From contig OY282374.1 of assembly GCA_958295815.1 (NCBI GenBank), forward strand, positions 1,880,856-1,944,855: a DNA stretch of 64,000 bases, written 5' to 3'. Origin of the DNA: Candidatus Poribacteria bacterium (GTDB lineage: Bacteria > Poribacteria > WGA-4E > WGA-3G). How positions within the stretch are numbered: position 1 is the first letter of the stretch; every line of letters begins with the position of its first letter. A model generated the notes under the pieces. The model was given only the letters and a program-made list of their open reading frames with translations. It ran no database searches and had not been told where the DNA came from. Shown piece after piece: positions 52,028 through 61,017 of the stretch. Position numbers and translations under genes: made by a program.

Positions 52028-52957
52028 TTAATCCCATAGTCGTGTACTGAAGTAGCGTTCACCGAGATCATTGAAGACAGTGACGATAAAGCCTTCCTGA
52101 ATCTGTTGGGCGACTTTATATGCGCCATAGAGATAACCACCGGAAGACTGTCCGACAAACCAACCACGTCGGGCAAGTCGACTGCACATTTCATGTGCAT
52201 TTTCAATCGTAGCTGGAATTCGAGAATCAATTATGGATTCATCAAGGATTTCTGGCACAATGTCGTCAGGGTGACCCAGCGGTTTGAGACCCTCAATGCC
52301 CGGAAACGCCTCGGGGGCGATAGAGCAGACCTGAATATCTGGGTTGTAGTTTTTTAGCCGCTTACCGACACCAGTAATAGTGCCACCTGTCCCGACACCG
52401 GCGACAAAATGTGTGACTTTACCACCTGTCTGATTCCAGATCTCAACACCTGTGGTTTCGTAATGTGCACGCCAATTATTTTCATTCTCATATTGTGATT
52501 TGAAGAAATACTTATCTGGATGCGCTTTATGACGACGATCGACCTCTCGCAACGCCTCATCGTAACCCAGGATAGCGTCGGTATAGATGATTTTAGCACC
52601 GTGTGAGTGGATACGCTTTTTCCGTTCTTCACTGGCATTGTTTGGAATCACGAGTTCAACTTTATAGCCTAGTGACGCGCCTATCATAGCGTAGGCGATC
52701 CCGGCGTTGCCGGAACTCGAGTCAAGGATTACCTTTTCCCGTGTGAGTTCTCCGGATGCAATCGCCTCTGTCAGCATTCTTAAGACGGGTCGATCCTTGA
52801 TTGAGCCACCTGGATTAAAGGTTTCTATTTTTGCGTAAATCTCGACGTTTGGCAGCTCGTCTGCAAAGAGATCTATTTTAGCGAGCGGGGTCTGTCCTAT
52901 TATTTGGAGCAGTGGATATTCTGAAAGATTCACCTTTTCAGGCTTTCGCTGGCTCAT
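52028..52957 (-). CDS. PLP-dependent cysteine synthase family protein (CysK/CysM/CBS-like)
   Basis: A 309-residue beta-replacement enzyme. The PLP Lys is in NPGGSIKDRPV (~47-57), SSSGNAGIAYAM (~80-91) binds the substrate carboxylate and GVGTGGTITGVGKRL (~186-200) the phosphate. It makes cysteine or cystathionine from O-acetyl- or O-phosphoserine or serine. Sulfate activation by Sat elsewhere in the window would feed such a step (inference). Next gene downstream on the strand is DUF1015; upstream a hypothetical gene lies 29 nt before. Confidence 0.92.
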   Translation of the reverse strand: MSQRKPEKVNLSEYPLLQIIGQTPLAKIDLFADELPNVEIYAKIETFNPGGSIKDRPVLRMLTEAIASGELTREKVILDSSSGNAGIAYAMIGASLGYKVELVIPNNASEERKKRIHSHGAKIIYTDAILGYDEALREVDRRHKAHPDKYFFKSQYENENNWRAHYETTGVEIWNQTGGKVTHFVAGVGTGGTITGVGKRLKNYNPDIQVCSIAPEAFPGIEGLKPLGHPDDIVPEILDESIIDSRIPATIENAHEMCSRLARRGWFVGQSSGGYLYGAYKVAQQIQEGFIVTVFNDLGERYFSTRLWD

Positions 52958-52986
52958 GGAGCGTTATTTATCCTACCTTTTGGTTA

Positions 52987-53604
52987 TTAGCGTGAAAGTT
53001 TTGTGAGTCGTTCGTGTAGTAATTGTTCCATGTAAGACTTCGCTTCGGTGTTTGTTAATTCACCGTTGAGGATAGGCGTAACCTCAAATTCAGCTAACCT
53101 GAGTGTCGGATTAAGCCCGTGCAATGGTGGCAGCCAATCTCGAAACGTATCGAAGAAAGCGCGTTGTGCTGCACGTCCATTTATGTAGGGGAAATCAGCA
53201 GTCCGTCTGCGAAACCGAGCAGGTCCCTTCGCAAGTGCTGCACTGTGGTGATGCTGACAAAACTGGCGGTATTTCTGCGGGGCATAAGCGGTCTCAATAC
53301 CTGCTGGGTAAAATTGAAATGTTCGCTCCCGAAATTGTGTGAAATGTTGTAATTCATCAAACTCAAAAATGAAATGATACGGTTCTGGGAAATAGGCATC
53401 AGGCGTTAGATAGCCATCCGTTTTCGCTGTTGTTCCTTCCCAATTTCCTTCTAATGCAGTGTAAAGTGCTATCACTGCGTTATAATGTTCACCAAAATCT
53501 TCACGCCGCGGCTTGTTTCGGAGCCAGTCAAATTGGGCACGGCGTTCCGCTGGGATTCCGATGACTTCCTCCACCAATTTGATGATACCTATTTCGAGGC
53601 GCAT
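52987..53604 (-). CDS. Hypothetical protein with PD-(D/E)XK-like EFDExQHF motif
   Basis: A 205-residue protein. No family is recognised with certainty. The segment TPDAYFPEPYHFIFEFDELQHF (here positions ~68-89, key residues D70, E82, D84, Q87 and H88 approximately) resembles the core of Vsr/DUF559-type endonucleases, which keep a D/E then a strand ending in D-x-x-x-H. Also HHHSAALAKGP and RFRRRTADFPYINGRAAQ are seen. A nuclease role is an inference. It lies between cysteine synthase and a sugar isomerase gene. Confidence 0.5.
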   Translation of the reverse strand: MRLEIGIIKLVEEVIGIPAERRAQFDWLRNKPRREDFGEHYNAVIALYTALEGNWEGTTAKTDGYLTPDAYFPEPYHFIFEFDELQHFTQFRERTFQFYPAGIETAYAPQKYRQFCQHHHSAALAKGPARFRRRTADFPYINGRAAQRAFFDTFRDWLPPLHGLNPTLRLAEFEVTPILNGELTNTEAKSYMEQLLHERLTKLSR

Positions 53605-53657
53605 ACGCTCTCCAAGGGATTTCTGAGAGACGCTTTTTGGATAAATGTATATCTCTT

Positions 53658-54464
53658 CTATACGGGGGCGATATCTAAATCTTTCAGCGTATCTCCATCC
53701 ACTCGATTAATCAGGCTCGCCAGATAGTCCCGATCCTGTTGTAATGCCTCCAATTTGTTATCGCCGTGTACGAACTCTATCTCTAAGTATCCATCGTATT
53801 CAGCAGCACCCAGGATTTCAACAATTCGAGCATAATCTACGATACCGTCTGCAATAGGGCAACCTTTTCCGGTTTCATCAAAGTTTTGGGCATGGACATT
53901 TACAATGTGTTCGGCGAGTTTTTCAGCGGCAGCATGCGGTTCATCAGCATCTGATCGGGCAAGCGGTTGGTAATACGTTTGCAGGGATGGCAGACCAATT
54001 CCTTCAATTGTCTCCAAAATGGTTGCGACACTATCGGTGAAATTATTGTTATGCATTTCCAAACCGAGCCGAATATTTCGGAAATTTGCCCATTGCGAAA
54101 TACTCACCAGTCGGAAAAGAAGCAAGCGTCTGTCAGACGGAGCGATCGATTTTGAGGGGCCACCGCTGGACCAGATTCGCACGATATCAGTACCTAAATC
54201 GTACGCTATTTTAAAGGCTTCCTCGAAATACTTCTGGTGGAGATCCATCAGCGGATTGACATACGAACCGAACGCCGAGATCTCTAAGCCTTTTCGGTTT
54301 GCCATCTCCCTAATGTTTTTGACATAACTCTCGTCGTATTCCGCTGGTAGGTGTGGCGGCTTTCCCCAAATTTCGATGCCATTAAAGCCGTAATCTGCCG
54401 CGATATCGATTACCTCTTCCAACGGTTTTTCTTGGAAAGCAATGGTGCATAAACCTAATTTCAT
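53658..54464 (-). CDS. Sugar phosphate isomerase/epimerase (TIM barrel)
   Basis: A 268-residue xylose-isomerase-like TIM-barrel protein. It shows MKLGLCTIAFQEKP, NGIEIWGKPPH, IVRIWSSGGPS, LGLEMHNNNFTDS (metal Glu), HIVNVHAQNFDE (metal His) and YLEIEFVHGDN (metal Glu). Shares the fold, not the close sequence, with the one at 18683. Substrate unknown. It has no assigned promoter; the upstream region to the mod operon (54465-54647) holds that operon's promoter. Confidence 0.88.
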   Translation of the reverse strand: MKLGLCTIAFQEKPLEEVIDIAADYGFNGIEIWGKPPHLPAEYDESYVKNIREMANRKGLEISAFGSYVNPLMDLHQKYFEEAFKIAYDLGTDIVRIWSSGGPSKSIAPSDRRLLLFRLVSISQWANFRNIRLGLEMHNNNFTDSVATILETIEGIGLPSLQTYYQPLARSDADEPHAAAEKLAEHIVNVHAQNFDETGKGCPIADGIVDYARIVEILGAAEYDGYLEIEFVHGDNKLEALQQDRDYLASLINRVDGDTLKDLDIAPV

Positions 54465-54589
54465 GATTTTTCCCCTATTAACTGTTTCTGTTTAAATAGG
54501 ATACCACAGGTTTAAACCGATTGCAAGCAAACTTTGTTGTTTCTACACCGACAATTTCCACATCCGGACGTCTGAAAACTTTGAACCAC

Positions 54590-54618
54590 TTGACATAATT
54601 TATCAAATCCGTTATACT
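54590..54618 (+). promoter_or_regulatory. Sigma70 promoter of the mod operon
   Basis: TTGACA (54590-54595), 17-nt spacer, TATACT (54613-54618), a near-perfect promoter. Transcription would begin near 54625, so an ATG at 54618 is excluded and the start at 54648 with a GAGGGA box fits. No ModE box is recognised. Confidence 0.8.
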
Positions 54619-54647
54619 TGTCAAGAGTTTTTTCGGATAGCGAGGGA

Positions 54648-55436
54648 ATGATGCTGCGGCGAGTTAAATTTCTTACCGTAATAGGCTTGGTGTTAGTGTT
54701 CATTGTGCATTCCGGGTGTGCGACGGATGGTAAAAAACAGAATGAATTAAGCATCTTCGCTGCAATCAGTTTGACAGATGCGCTTGCTGAAATTGGGTCA
54801 GCATTTACATCCGAAAATGGCGTTAAAGTCTATTACAATTTCGCTGCGTCTACGACGTTACAACGCCAAATCGAGAAAGGCGCGCCGGCGGATGTCTTCA
54901 TCTCGGCGAGTCCGCGCCAAGTCGTTGCCCTTGAAGCTAATGGGCTGCTTGAAGCCGAAAGTCGTCGAAATTTGCTAACCAATCGGTTAGTGCTTGTCTC
55001 TGATGATGAATCGGAGATTTCTGTGGAAACGCCTACCAATCTTACTGCCCCAGAGATTTCGAGAATTGCTATCGGGCATCCAAGTATAGTGCCTGCTGGT
55101 GCTTACGCAAAAGAAGCTTTGACTCACTTTGGATTGTGGGAAACTATACACCCGAAACTTATCTTCGGGGCAGATGTGCGTGCTACCCTCGCTTATGTGA
55201 CCTCTGGGAATGTGGACATAGCTATTGTTTACAAAACGGATACGGTCCTTAGCGACGATATAAGGGAGCTTTGTCAGGTGCCACCTGAAGCGTATACACC
55301 GATCATCTACCCGGCTGCCGTGATAAAAAATAGCCCTCAAAAACAGTTGGCGCGTAAGTTTATTACCTATCTCCAGTCTGCTGAGAAAGGTGAGATTTTT
55401 GAAAAGCACGGATTTACCGTTTTGGCTCAGAAATGA
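54648..55436 (+). CDS. modA: Molybdate ABC transporter substrate-binding lipoprotein
   Basis: About 262 residues. A lipoprotein signal ends IVHSGCATD (Cys ~24, lipobox with an unusual His at -3). The mature protein starts with LSIFAAISLTDALAEIGSAF, matching the ModA N-terminus with the oxyanion-binding Ser. Later ASTTLQRQIEKGAPADVFIS and IAIGHPSIVPAGAYAKEAL are also ModA signatures. It catches molybdate or tungstate outside the membrane and gives it to ModB. The stop overlaps the modB start (ATGA). Confidence 0.93.
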   Translation: MMLRRVKFLTVIGLVLVFIVHSGCATDGKKQNELSIFAAISLTDALAEIGSAFTSENGVKVYYNFAASTTLQRQIEKGAPADVFISASPRQVVALEANGLLEAESRRNLLTNRLVLVSDDESEISVETPTNLTAPEISRIAIGHPSIVPAGAYAKEALTHFGLWETIHPKLIFGADVRATLAYVTSGNVDIAIVYKTDTVLSDDIRELCQVPPEAYTPIIYPAAVIKNSPQKQLARKFITYLQSAEKGEIFEKHGFTVLAQK

Positions 55437-56098
55437 AGATAACCCCTGCCGAAGTTGCTGCCCTTTCTTTATCTATAAAAGTTGCGTTGCTCAGCCTTGT
55501 TATGACGTTTCCTGTAGGGTTGCTGGTGGGCTGGCTGCTGGCGAAACGGACATTTCCCGGTAAGACTTTTCTGAACACACTTGTGATGAGTCCGTTGGTG
55601 CTGCCGCCTATCGTCAGTGGATACTTACTCCTCATTCTCTTGGGAAAACATGGGTTTATTGGTGGATTTATCTATCAAACTTTCGGTATAGAGATTATTT
55701 TTTCCCAACTGGCGGTTGTCATCGCAGTTTCAATTATCTCATTTCCGCTACTGGTACGTGGTATTGTGACAGGGATGGAGTCTGTCCCCGTGGAGCTTGA
55801 AAATGCGGCGCGCACGCTTGGCGCATCACCAGTCAAGGTGTTTATTACGATAACGCTTCCGCTTGCTTATCGTGGTGTTATTGGTGGAACAATCCTCGGC
55901 TTCTCCAAAAGTTTGGGTGAGTTTGGTGCTACTATCATGGTTGCCGGAAATATTCCGGGAAAAACTCAGACAATGGCGTTATCGATTTTCAGTGCTGTCC
56001 ATCTCGGAGAAGATGCTTCTGTCTATCGACTGGTGTTTATTTCAACCATTGTTGCCTTCGTAGCACTGTGGTTAACCGAACGCTTCACGCTCCGATAG
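55433..56098 (+). CDS. modB: Molybdate ABC transporter permease
   Basis: A 221-residue permease with five to six membrane segments and the EAA motif ENAARTLGASPVKVFITITLP (~123-143), followed by GFSKSLGEFGATIMVAGN typical of ModB. Size matches the family. It overlaps modA by 4 nt and is followed after 58 nt by a small acidic membrane protein, then modC. Confidence 0.95.
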   Translation: MKITPAEVAALSLSIKVALLSLVMTFPVGLLVGWLLAKRTFPGKTFLNTLVMSPLVLPPIVSGYLLLILLGKHGFIGGFIYQTFGIEIIFSQLAVVIAVSIISFPLLVRGIVTGMESVPVELENAARTLGASPVKVFITITLPLAYRGVIGGTILGFSKSLGEFGATIMVAGNIPGKTQTMALSIFSAVHLGEDASVYRLVFISTIVAFVALWLTERFTLR

Positions 56099-56156
56099 AA
56101 TCTATAAGGTTGTTGGACAAGACCTTGTGTCTGAGTCCAGCGAAAGGTGATTATTG

Positions 56157-56438
56157 ATGGGTTGGGAAATAGGTTTATTACTCATTGGCATTATGGGGAC
56201 GGCGTGGTTTGCTTGGTATCTGTATCAACGTTCAAAAAACGAGACGGCTGAAGACACCGATCAAGCCACAGATGCTGAGGCAGATGATGACGGTTTTGAG
56301 GATCTGCTCTTGACAGGTGTGATGCTTAATGAAATGTCTGATGATGACGAAGACAGCGATTCATCCGATGATATGGATGCTGAAGACCATAACCTCATGG
56401 ATGATGGTGGATTTGATGATAGTGGAGGACTTGAGTAA
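56157..56438 (+). CDS. Small acidic single-pass membrane protein in the mod operon
   Basis: About 93 residues. Starts MGWEIGLLLIGIMGTAWFAW, one membrane helix (residues ~4-22), then a strongly acidic tail with few other features (DATDAEADDDGFEDLL, DDDEDSDSSDDMDAED). An in-frame TTG one codon earlier is possible, but the ATG has AAGGTG ahead. No family recognised. It lies between modB and modC in the same direction, so it is probably co-expressed; such a protein is not part of known ModABC systems. The Asp-rich tail could bind cations or a protein partner. Confidence 0.7.
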   Translation: MGWEIGLLLIGIMGTAWFAWYLYQRSKNETAEDTDQATDAEADDDGFEDLLLTGVMLNEMSDDDEDSDSSDDMDAEDHNLMDDGGFDDSGGLE

Positions 56439-56449
56439 TAGGTCTCGCT

Positions 56450-57523
56450 ATGGCAGATAGTACCAGAATTAGACTCAATTTTCGTAAAAGCCTCGGTGGT
56501 TTCACCTTAGCAGTTGATTGTGTCTTGGAAGAGAAGGTTTCGGCATTTTTAGGTGTATCTGGGAGTGGGAAAAGCACGCTTCTCAATTGCATCAGCGGCA
56601 CGTTGACACCTGATGAAGGTCAGATCGCTTTTGGGGACGAGATTCTTTACGATTCCACCGCAAAAATTAATCTACCGCCTGAAAAACGACGATTTGGATA
56701 TGTTTTTCAGGAAGGGCATCTATTTCCACATCTCACCGTTGCCCAGAACATTCGATATGGACAACCGAATCCACGAAAATCTTCAGATGCGATAGATGTT
56801 CTTGAAATTTCCGAACTGCTCCAGCGGTATCCGAAAGAACTGTCTGGTGGTCAACGTCAACGGGTTGCGATCGCACGGGCACTCGCTATGGAACCACGGA
56901 TGCTCCTCATGGATGAGCCGCTTGCTTCACTTGATAGTACGCTGAAAGATCGAATTATCCCGTATCTGCACCACGTTAAAAATGCTTTTGAGATACCAAT
57001 CCTCTATGTTACACACACCTTTTCTGAGGCTATGGCACTCGCTGATGAAGCTTTCCTAATCGCTGATGGTGTAATTATAGCCAACGGTGAACCACACCGG
57101 TTGCTAACTGCTCCTTCTGCGATGCCTATCGCACAATTGACAGGTGTCGAAAATACTCTATTCCTTCCGGTGACACTTTCAGATGAAGCACATGGTGTGA
57201 CTTCTTTGAAAATCGGAGACCAATCCCTTGTAATTCCTTATACTGATGTAGAGGTCGGTGATATCGTGCCGGTTGCTGTTCGTGCTGAGGATATTATTAT
57301 CTCGCTTGAACCAGATCTCCCCGTTAGTGCACGCAACATATTACGCGGAAAAATTCAGTGCCTTGACGTCAAGAGTGAACGCACGTGGTTATCTATTCTT
57401 GTTGAATGGCATCACCTCGCTGTCAAAATCACGCATGAAGCACGTGAGCAGATGCAGTTAAGAGAGGGTTTGGAGGTATACTGCGTCATCAAAGCGAGTG
57501 CCATCAATCGCCTATGGGATTAG
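56450..57523 (+). CDS. modC: Molybdate ABC transporter ATP-binding protein
   Basis: A 357-residue ATPase. Walker A GVSGSGKSTLLNCISG, signature LSGGQRQRVAIARALAM (~136-152), Walker B RMLLMDEPLASLD, and a C-terminal TOBE-like domain (ILRGKIQCLDV, VKITHEAREQM) as in ModC. It powers ModB. The start follows the acidic protein by 11 nt. The stop codon overlaps the coaE stop by 4 nt in convergent orientation. Confidence 0.95.
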   Translation: MADSTRIRLNFRKSLGGFTLAVDCVLEEKVSAFLGVSGSGKSTLLNCISGTLTPDEGQIAFGDEILYDSTAKINLPPEKRRFGYVFQEGHLFPHLTVAQNIRYGQPNPRKSSDAIDVLEISELLQRYPKELSGGQRQRVAIARALAMEPRMLLMDEPLASLDSTLKDRIIPYLHHVKNAFEIPILYVTHTFSEAMALADEAFLIADGVIIANGEPHRLLTAPSAMPIAQLTGVENTLFLPVTLSDEAHGVTSLKIGDQSLVIPYTDVEVGDIVPVAVRAEDIIISLEPDLPVSARNILRGKIQCLDVKSERTWLSILVEWHHLAVKITHEAREQMQLREGLEVYCVIKASAINRLWD

Positions 57524-58170
57524 TTTTTTCGTTGTTCCCGCAATTCCTCCCAAAGCACATCCACCTGTTCGTGAAGCTCCTCAACCGTCCCATCATTCTC
57601 TATAACAACATTTGCGTATTTAATTTTCTCCGTGAGCGGCATCTGTGCGTCAATCCGTGCCTGAACTTCGCTTTCGGTAAGTGGTCTACCGAGCGCGATG
57701 CTCCGTTCCAATGTGCGTTGCAGTTGCGTTTTAGCAGACGCAGTCACAACGACAATCAGATCAACCGTATCGTATGCTCCTGCCTCAATGAGGAGTGGGG
57801 CATCAAGTAGCACGATACAATCCCGATCTTCCGTAACCAGTTGACGTGCCTGTCCCCGTGAGCGTTCGATAATCAACGGATGCAGGATACTGTTCAATCG
57901 TTCCCGCGCTGCTTTATCCTTGAAAACGATAGCTCCAAGTTTCTTTCGGCTGACATCCCCAGTGTTGTCGAGTATCTCTTTCCCAAAGGCATCGGTTAGT
58001 TTATCAATAACTGGGCTATCTGCTTTGAGGAGTTGGTGTCCGATTTCATCGGCGTTGATCGGAATCGCGCCTTTTTCTGTGAGCAGATCAGAGACAGTCG
58101 TCTTCCCACAGGCGATTCCCCCAGTTATTCCAACGATGATACCGCGTTCGCTGTCTGTTTCAGTTTTCAT
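57520..58170 (-). CDS. coaE: Dephospho-CoA kinase
   Basis: A 216-residue CoaE that catalyses the last step of CoA synthesis. P-loop GITGGIACGKTTVSDLL (~14-30), INADEIGHQLL, VLLDAPLLIEAG and RSIALGRPLTESEVQARIDAQ (lid) are all typical. It overlaps the convergent modC by 4 nt. Upstream on the minus strand a TTGACA-like -35 lies close to the start, so the leader may be very short. Confidence 0.95.
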   Translation of the reverse strand: MKTETDSERGIIVGITGGIACGKTTVSDLLTEKGAIPINADEIGHQLLKADSPVIDKLTDAFGKEILDNTGDVSRKKLGAIVFKDKAARERLNSILHPLIIERSRGQARQLVTEDRDCIVLLDAPLLIEAGAYDTVDLIVVVTASAKTQLQRTLERSIALGRPLTESEVQARIDAQMPLTEKIKYANVVIENDGTVEELHEQVDVLWEELREQRKN

Positions 58171-58232
58171 ATTGTCGAGTCTATACTATCCAATGTAATT
58201 TGTCAATTACGATTCGGGATACGACGCGCGAA

Positions 58233-58248
58233 CCCGAACAAGTTCGGG
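58233..58248. promoter_or_regulatory. Perfect palindrome in the divergent coaE-LamG gap
   Basis: CCCGAAC-AA-GTTCGGG is a 16-bp dyad, 2-nt loop. It lies between divergent genes and could be an operator. No clear promoter of coaE contains it. Confidence 0.45.
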
Positions 58249-58328
58249 CATCCAGACAATAGGCATCCTTCACATAAGTAAACTTATTTCTTAAAACTAA
58301 ATGACCCTATAACAACTCCTAAAAATCC

Positions 58329-58357
58329 TTGACTTGATTTAAAATTCGCTATATAAT
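58329..58357 (+). promoter_or_regulatory. Sigma70 promoter of the LamG gene
   Basis: TTGACT (58329-58334), 17-nt spacer, TATAAT (58352-58357). Start near 58364 gives a short leader of about 30 nt with AAGGAG before the ATG at 58395, which excludes the earlier ATG at 58356. Confidence 0.85.
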
Positions 58358-58394
58358 GAGCGGTAACCACGCTATAACGCGTAAGGAGTCTGAA

Positions 58395-59150
58395 ATGGCA
58401 CATAAAATACGAGTTATTACGGTTTTGACATTTGTCTTTAGTTTTTTAGTTATATGTGTATCGGCGCAAGACGTGACAGAGGGAATTGTCGGTTACTGGC
58501 CCCTTGACGGTAATGGAAAAGATGAGTCGGGTAACGGAAACGATGCTAAATTGGAGAAGGGCGCGAAGTGGTCTGACAACGGTTGGGTGAACGGTGCCGT
58601 TGAACTTGACGGTGGTGGTGGACATGTCGTTGTTGATAATGGTTTTGAACTGTCAACGGACACAATCACAGTGATCGCCCGCATCAACAGTTGGAAAACG
58701 ATAGACTGGTCTGGAATCGTTGTTGGTCGAAGTGGAACCCCGTTCTGGATGGGAGTCTCGGCGAGTAACACCCTGACCTATGTCTGGAATAATGACGCCG
58801 GAGATACATGGGGTTGGGCAGGCGCGTCGGAGATTCCAGAAAACAAGTGGGCACTGGCGGCGATAGCAATTGAACCCGATAAAGCTACCAGTTACATTTA
58901 TCACAAAGACTCAGGCAAACTTGATGCTAAGGTGAATGATATTGGTCATATTGAGCAGACAGTCATTAACGTGAAATTCGGTTGGGATGAATGCTGTGGT
59001 GCCAGATACTTCAAAGGCTTAATCGACGAAGTAATGATTTATGATCGCGCCTTGAACGACGATGACATCGAAAGATTAGCAACTGTCGGGCTACCTGTTG
59101 AGAGTGCTGGAAAACTCGCTATCACTTGGGCGTCACTCAAGAGAGATTAG
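58395..59150 (+). CDS. Secreted LamG-domain protein
   Basis: About 251 residues with a signal peptide (IRVITVLTFVFSFLVICVSA, cleavage after VSA). The body is a LamG_3-type concanavalin-like domain: IVGYWPLDGNGKDESGNGND, AVELDGGGGHVVV, ITVIARINSW, WALAAIAIEP and LIDEVMIYDRALNDDDI. It resembles the LamG protein at 11645 and shares the end motif KLAITWASLKRD. It is preceded by a strong promoter and its own AAGGAG, so it is transcribed alone. Confidence 0.9.
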   Translation: MAHKIRVITVLTFVFSFLVICVSAQDVTEGIVGYWPLDGNGKDESGNGNDAKLEKGAKWSDNGWVNGAVELDGGGGHVVVDNGFELSTDTITVIARINSWKTIDWSGIVVGRSGTPFWMGVSASNTLTYVWNNDAGDTWGWAGASEIPENKWALAAIAIEPDKATSYIYHKDSGKLDAKVNDIGHIEQTVINVKFGWDECCGARYFKGLIDEVMIYDRALNDDDIERLATVGLPVESAGKLAITWASLKRD

Positions 59151-59206
59151 AACATATTATGATTGGTAGGTACGGTTCTAACCGCACTTGTTTCACCACA
59201 CTCGGT

Positions 59207-59227
59207 GGCGAGGTTTTTAACCTCGCC
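59207..59227. repeat. GCGAGG-arm hairpin
   Basis: GGCGAGGTT-TTT-AACCTCGCC, a 9-bp stem without a T-run beyond its loop, between the LamG gene and the ABC exporter. It has the same GCGAGG arms as the terminators at 17531, 17641 and 63750. Confidence 0.6.
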
Positions 59228-59274
59228 CCTTCACAGTGTATCAGTAAATCTACTGCAAAAGGATAGTTTCCAGT

Positions 59275-61017
59275 TTGGAAAGAGTCCCCTTCCGGCAATA
59301 CGCCGCACTACTTTCACAATACCTCAAACCACAGTGGTTCCGCGTCACTCTGCTCTCAATATTCATGTTCACCGGGATCAGCTTAGGCTTGGTTAACCCA
59401 CAAATCCTCCGTTATTTTATTGACACCGCAGAAACAGGAGGCGCGTTGCGCGACCTCTTCATTGCCGGAGGAATATTTATTGCGATTGGGTTTCTTGGGC
59501 AGATAGTGACGTTAGTCAGCTCTTATTTAGGACAAGATGTTGCATGGCGCGGTACAAATCAGATGCGCGAAAATCTCGCTGATCACTGTCTACACCTTGA
59601 CATGTCCTTCCATCATGATCATACACCCGGTGAGATGGTCGAACGTATTGATGGCGATACCACGGCACTCGCAAACTTTTTTTCTGAATTTATACTTCAG
59701 GTAATCGGGAGCATGGTGTTTCTCGCTGGCGTACTCGTTTTGGTTACCCGCGAAGACTGGCGTATCGGTGCTGCACTCACCGTTTTTGTGATTATTGCTA
59801 TCTGGATTTACAATCTCACCCGGAACGTTGCGGTCCCAATTTATACTGCTGAACGCGAAGGTTATTCAAGGCTGTTCGGATTTCTTGAAGAACGGTTAAC
59901 AGGCATTGAAGATTTTCGCACGAATGGTGGCGTCGGCTATACAATGGATCGGTTTTATGATGTGAACCGTGATGTCTACGGTCGAGCTGTGAAAGCGCAT
60001 GTATGGGGCGAGATATTAAGTACCATTAGTGGTGTTTTATTTGCCTTGGGACATGTCCTAATGATGGTGATGGGGATCTATCTCTATCGAGAAGGTGCGT
60101 TCACCATTGGTACTGTCTTCCTCGTTTTCAGTTACACAAGGATGCTCCGATGGCCCCTGATGATGATTGGACGACAAATTAACGACCTCCAACGGGCAAC
60201 AGCTGGTCTGAAACGAATTGAAACACTCTACCGCACGACCTCAAATATTGAGGATGGAACCCAAGATATTCCCGGATCAGATCCACTCGGTATCGACTTT
60301 GATCGTGTCGAATTTAGTTACACCGGAGATGAAGTCGTCCTGAAGGATGTCTCGTTCCAACTGGAACCCGGTAAGTCGCTGGGGCTGTTGGGACGGACAG
60401 GCAGCGGTAAAACCACAATCACGCGTCTCCTTTTTCGACTTTACGAAATAAATCAAGGACAGATTCGTGTTGGTGGAAAACCGATTGAGGAGATTCGTCT
60501 TGATGCTTTGCGCAGCCAGATTGGTATGGTGACACAGGACGTTCAGCTTTTCAATGCGACAGTGCGTGAGAACCTAACCCTCTTTGATTCCGAAATTCCT
60601 GATGACCGGATTTTGTCGGTGGTTGAAGAACTGGAGTTGTTGGATTGGTATAATTCTTTACCGAATGGACTTGATACACTCCTTGGGGATACAGGTCTTT
60701 CTGCTGGTGAGGCGCAACTCCTCGCTTTTACTCGCGTCTTCCTCAAGGATCCGCGAGTCGTTATCCTCGATGAACCTTCCTCAAGGCTCGATCCCGCCAC
60801 AGAACACCGCATTGACCGAGCCGTACAGCGATTACTGAAGAACCGGACGAGTATTATTATTGCCCACCGCTTGGGAACAGTTCAACAGGTAGACGATATT
60901 ATGATTCTTGCCGACGGAGAAATACAGGAATATGGCAAACGGGATCAACTCGTCCGCAATCCTGATTCAATCTTCTCAGGACTCCTAAAAACAGGATTGG
61001 AGGAGGTGATTCAATGA
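59275..61017 (+). CDS. ABC exporter subunit 1 (membrane domain plus ATPase)
   Basis: A 580-residue half-transporter. An N-terminal type I exporter membrane domain of six helices is followed by an ATPase with Walker [15 protein letters not shown] (~371-384), Walker [13 protein letters not shown] (~495-506, catalytic Glu present) and H-loop IIAHRLG. Its signature motif reads LSAGE instead of LSGGQ, so this side is a degenerate signature. It starts with TTG at 59275 behind AAAAGGA; no ATG fits. The partner starts at 61014 in an ATGA overlap. Substrate unknown. Confidence 0.9.
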   Translation: MERVPFRQYAALLSQYLKPQWFRVTLLSIFMFTGISLGLVNPQILRYFIDTAETGGALRDLFIAGGIFIAIGFLGQIVTLVSSYLGQDVAWRGTNQMRENLADHCLHLDMSFHHDHTPGEMVERIDGDTTALANFFSEFILQVIGSMVFLAGVLVLVTREDWRIGAALTVFVIIAIWIYNLTRNVAVPIYTAEREGYSRLFGFLEERLTGIEDFRTNGGVGYTMDRFYDVNRDVYGRAVKAHVWGEILSTISGVLFALGHVLMMVMGIYLYREGAFTIGTVFLVFSYTRMLRWPLMMIGRQINDLQRATAGLKRIETLYRTTSNIEDGTQDIPGSDPLGIDFDRVEFSYTGDEVVLKDVSFQLEPGKSLGLLGRTGSGKTTITRLLFRLYEINQGQIRVGGKPIEEIRLDALRSQIGMVTQDVQLFNATVRENLTLFDSEIPDDRILSVVEELELLDWYNSLPNGLDTLLGDTGLSAGEAQLLAFTRVFLKDPRVVILDEPSSRLDPATEHRIDRAVQRLLKNRTSIIIAHRLGTVQQVDDIMILADGEIQEYGKRDQLVRNPDSIFSGLLKTGLEEVIQ

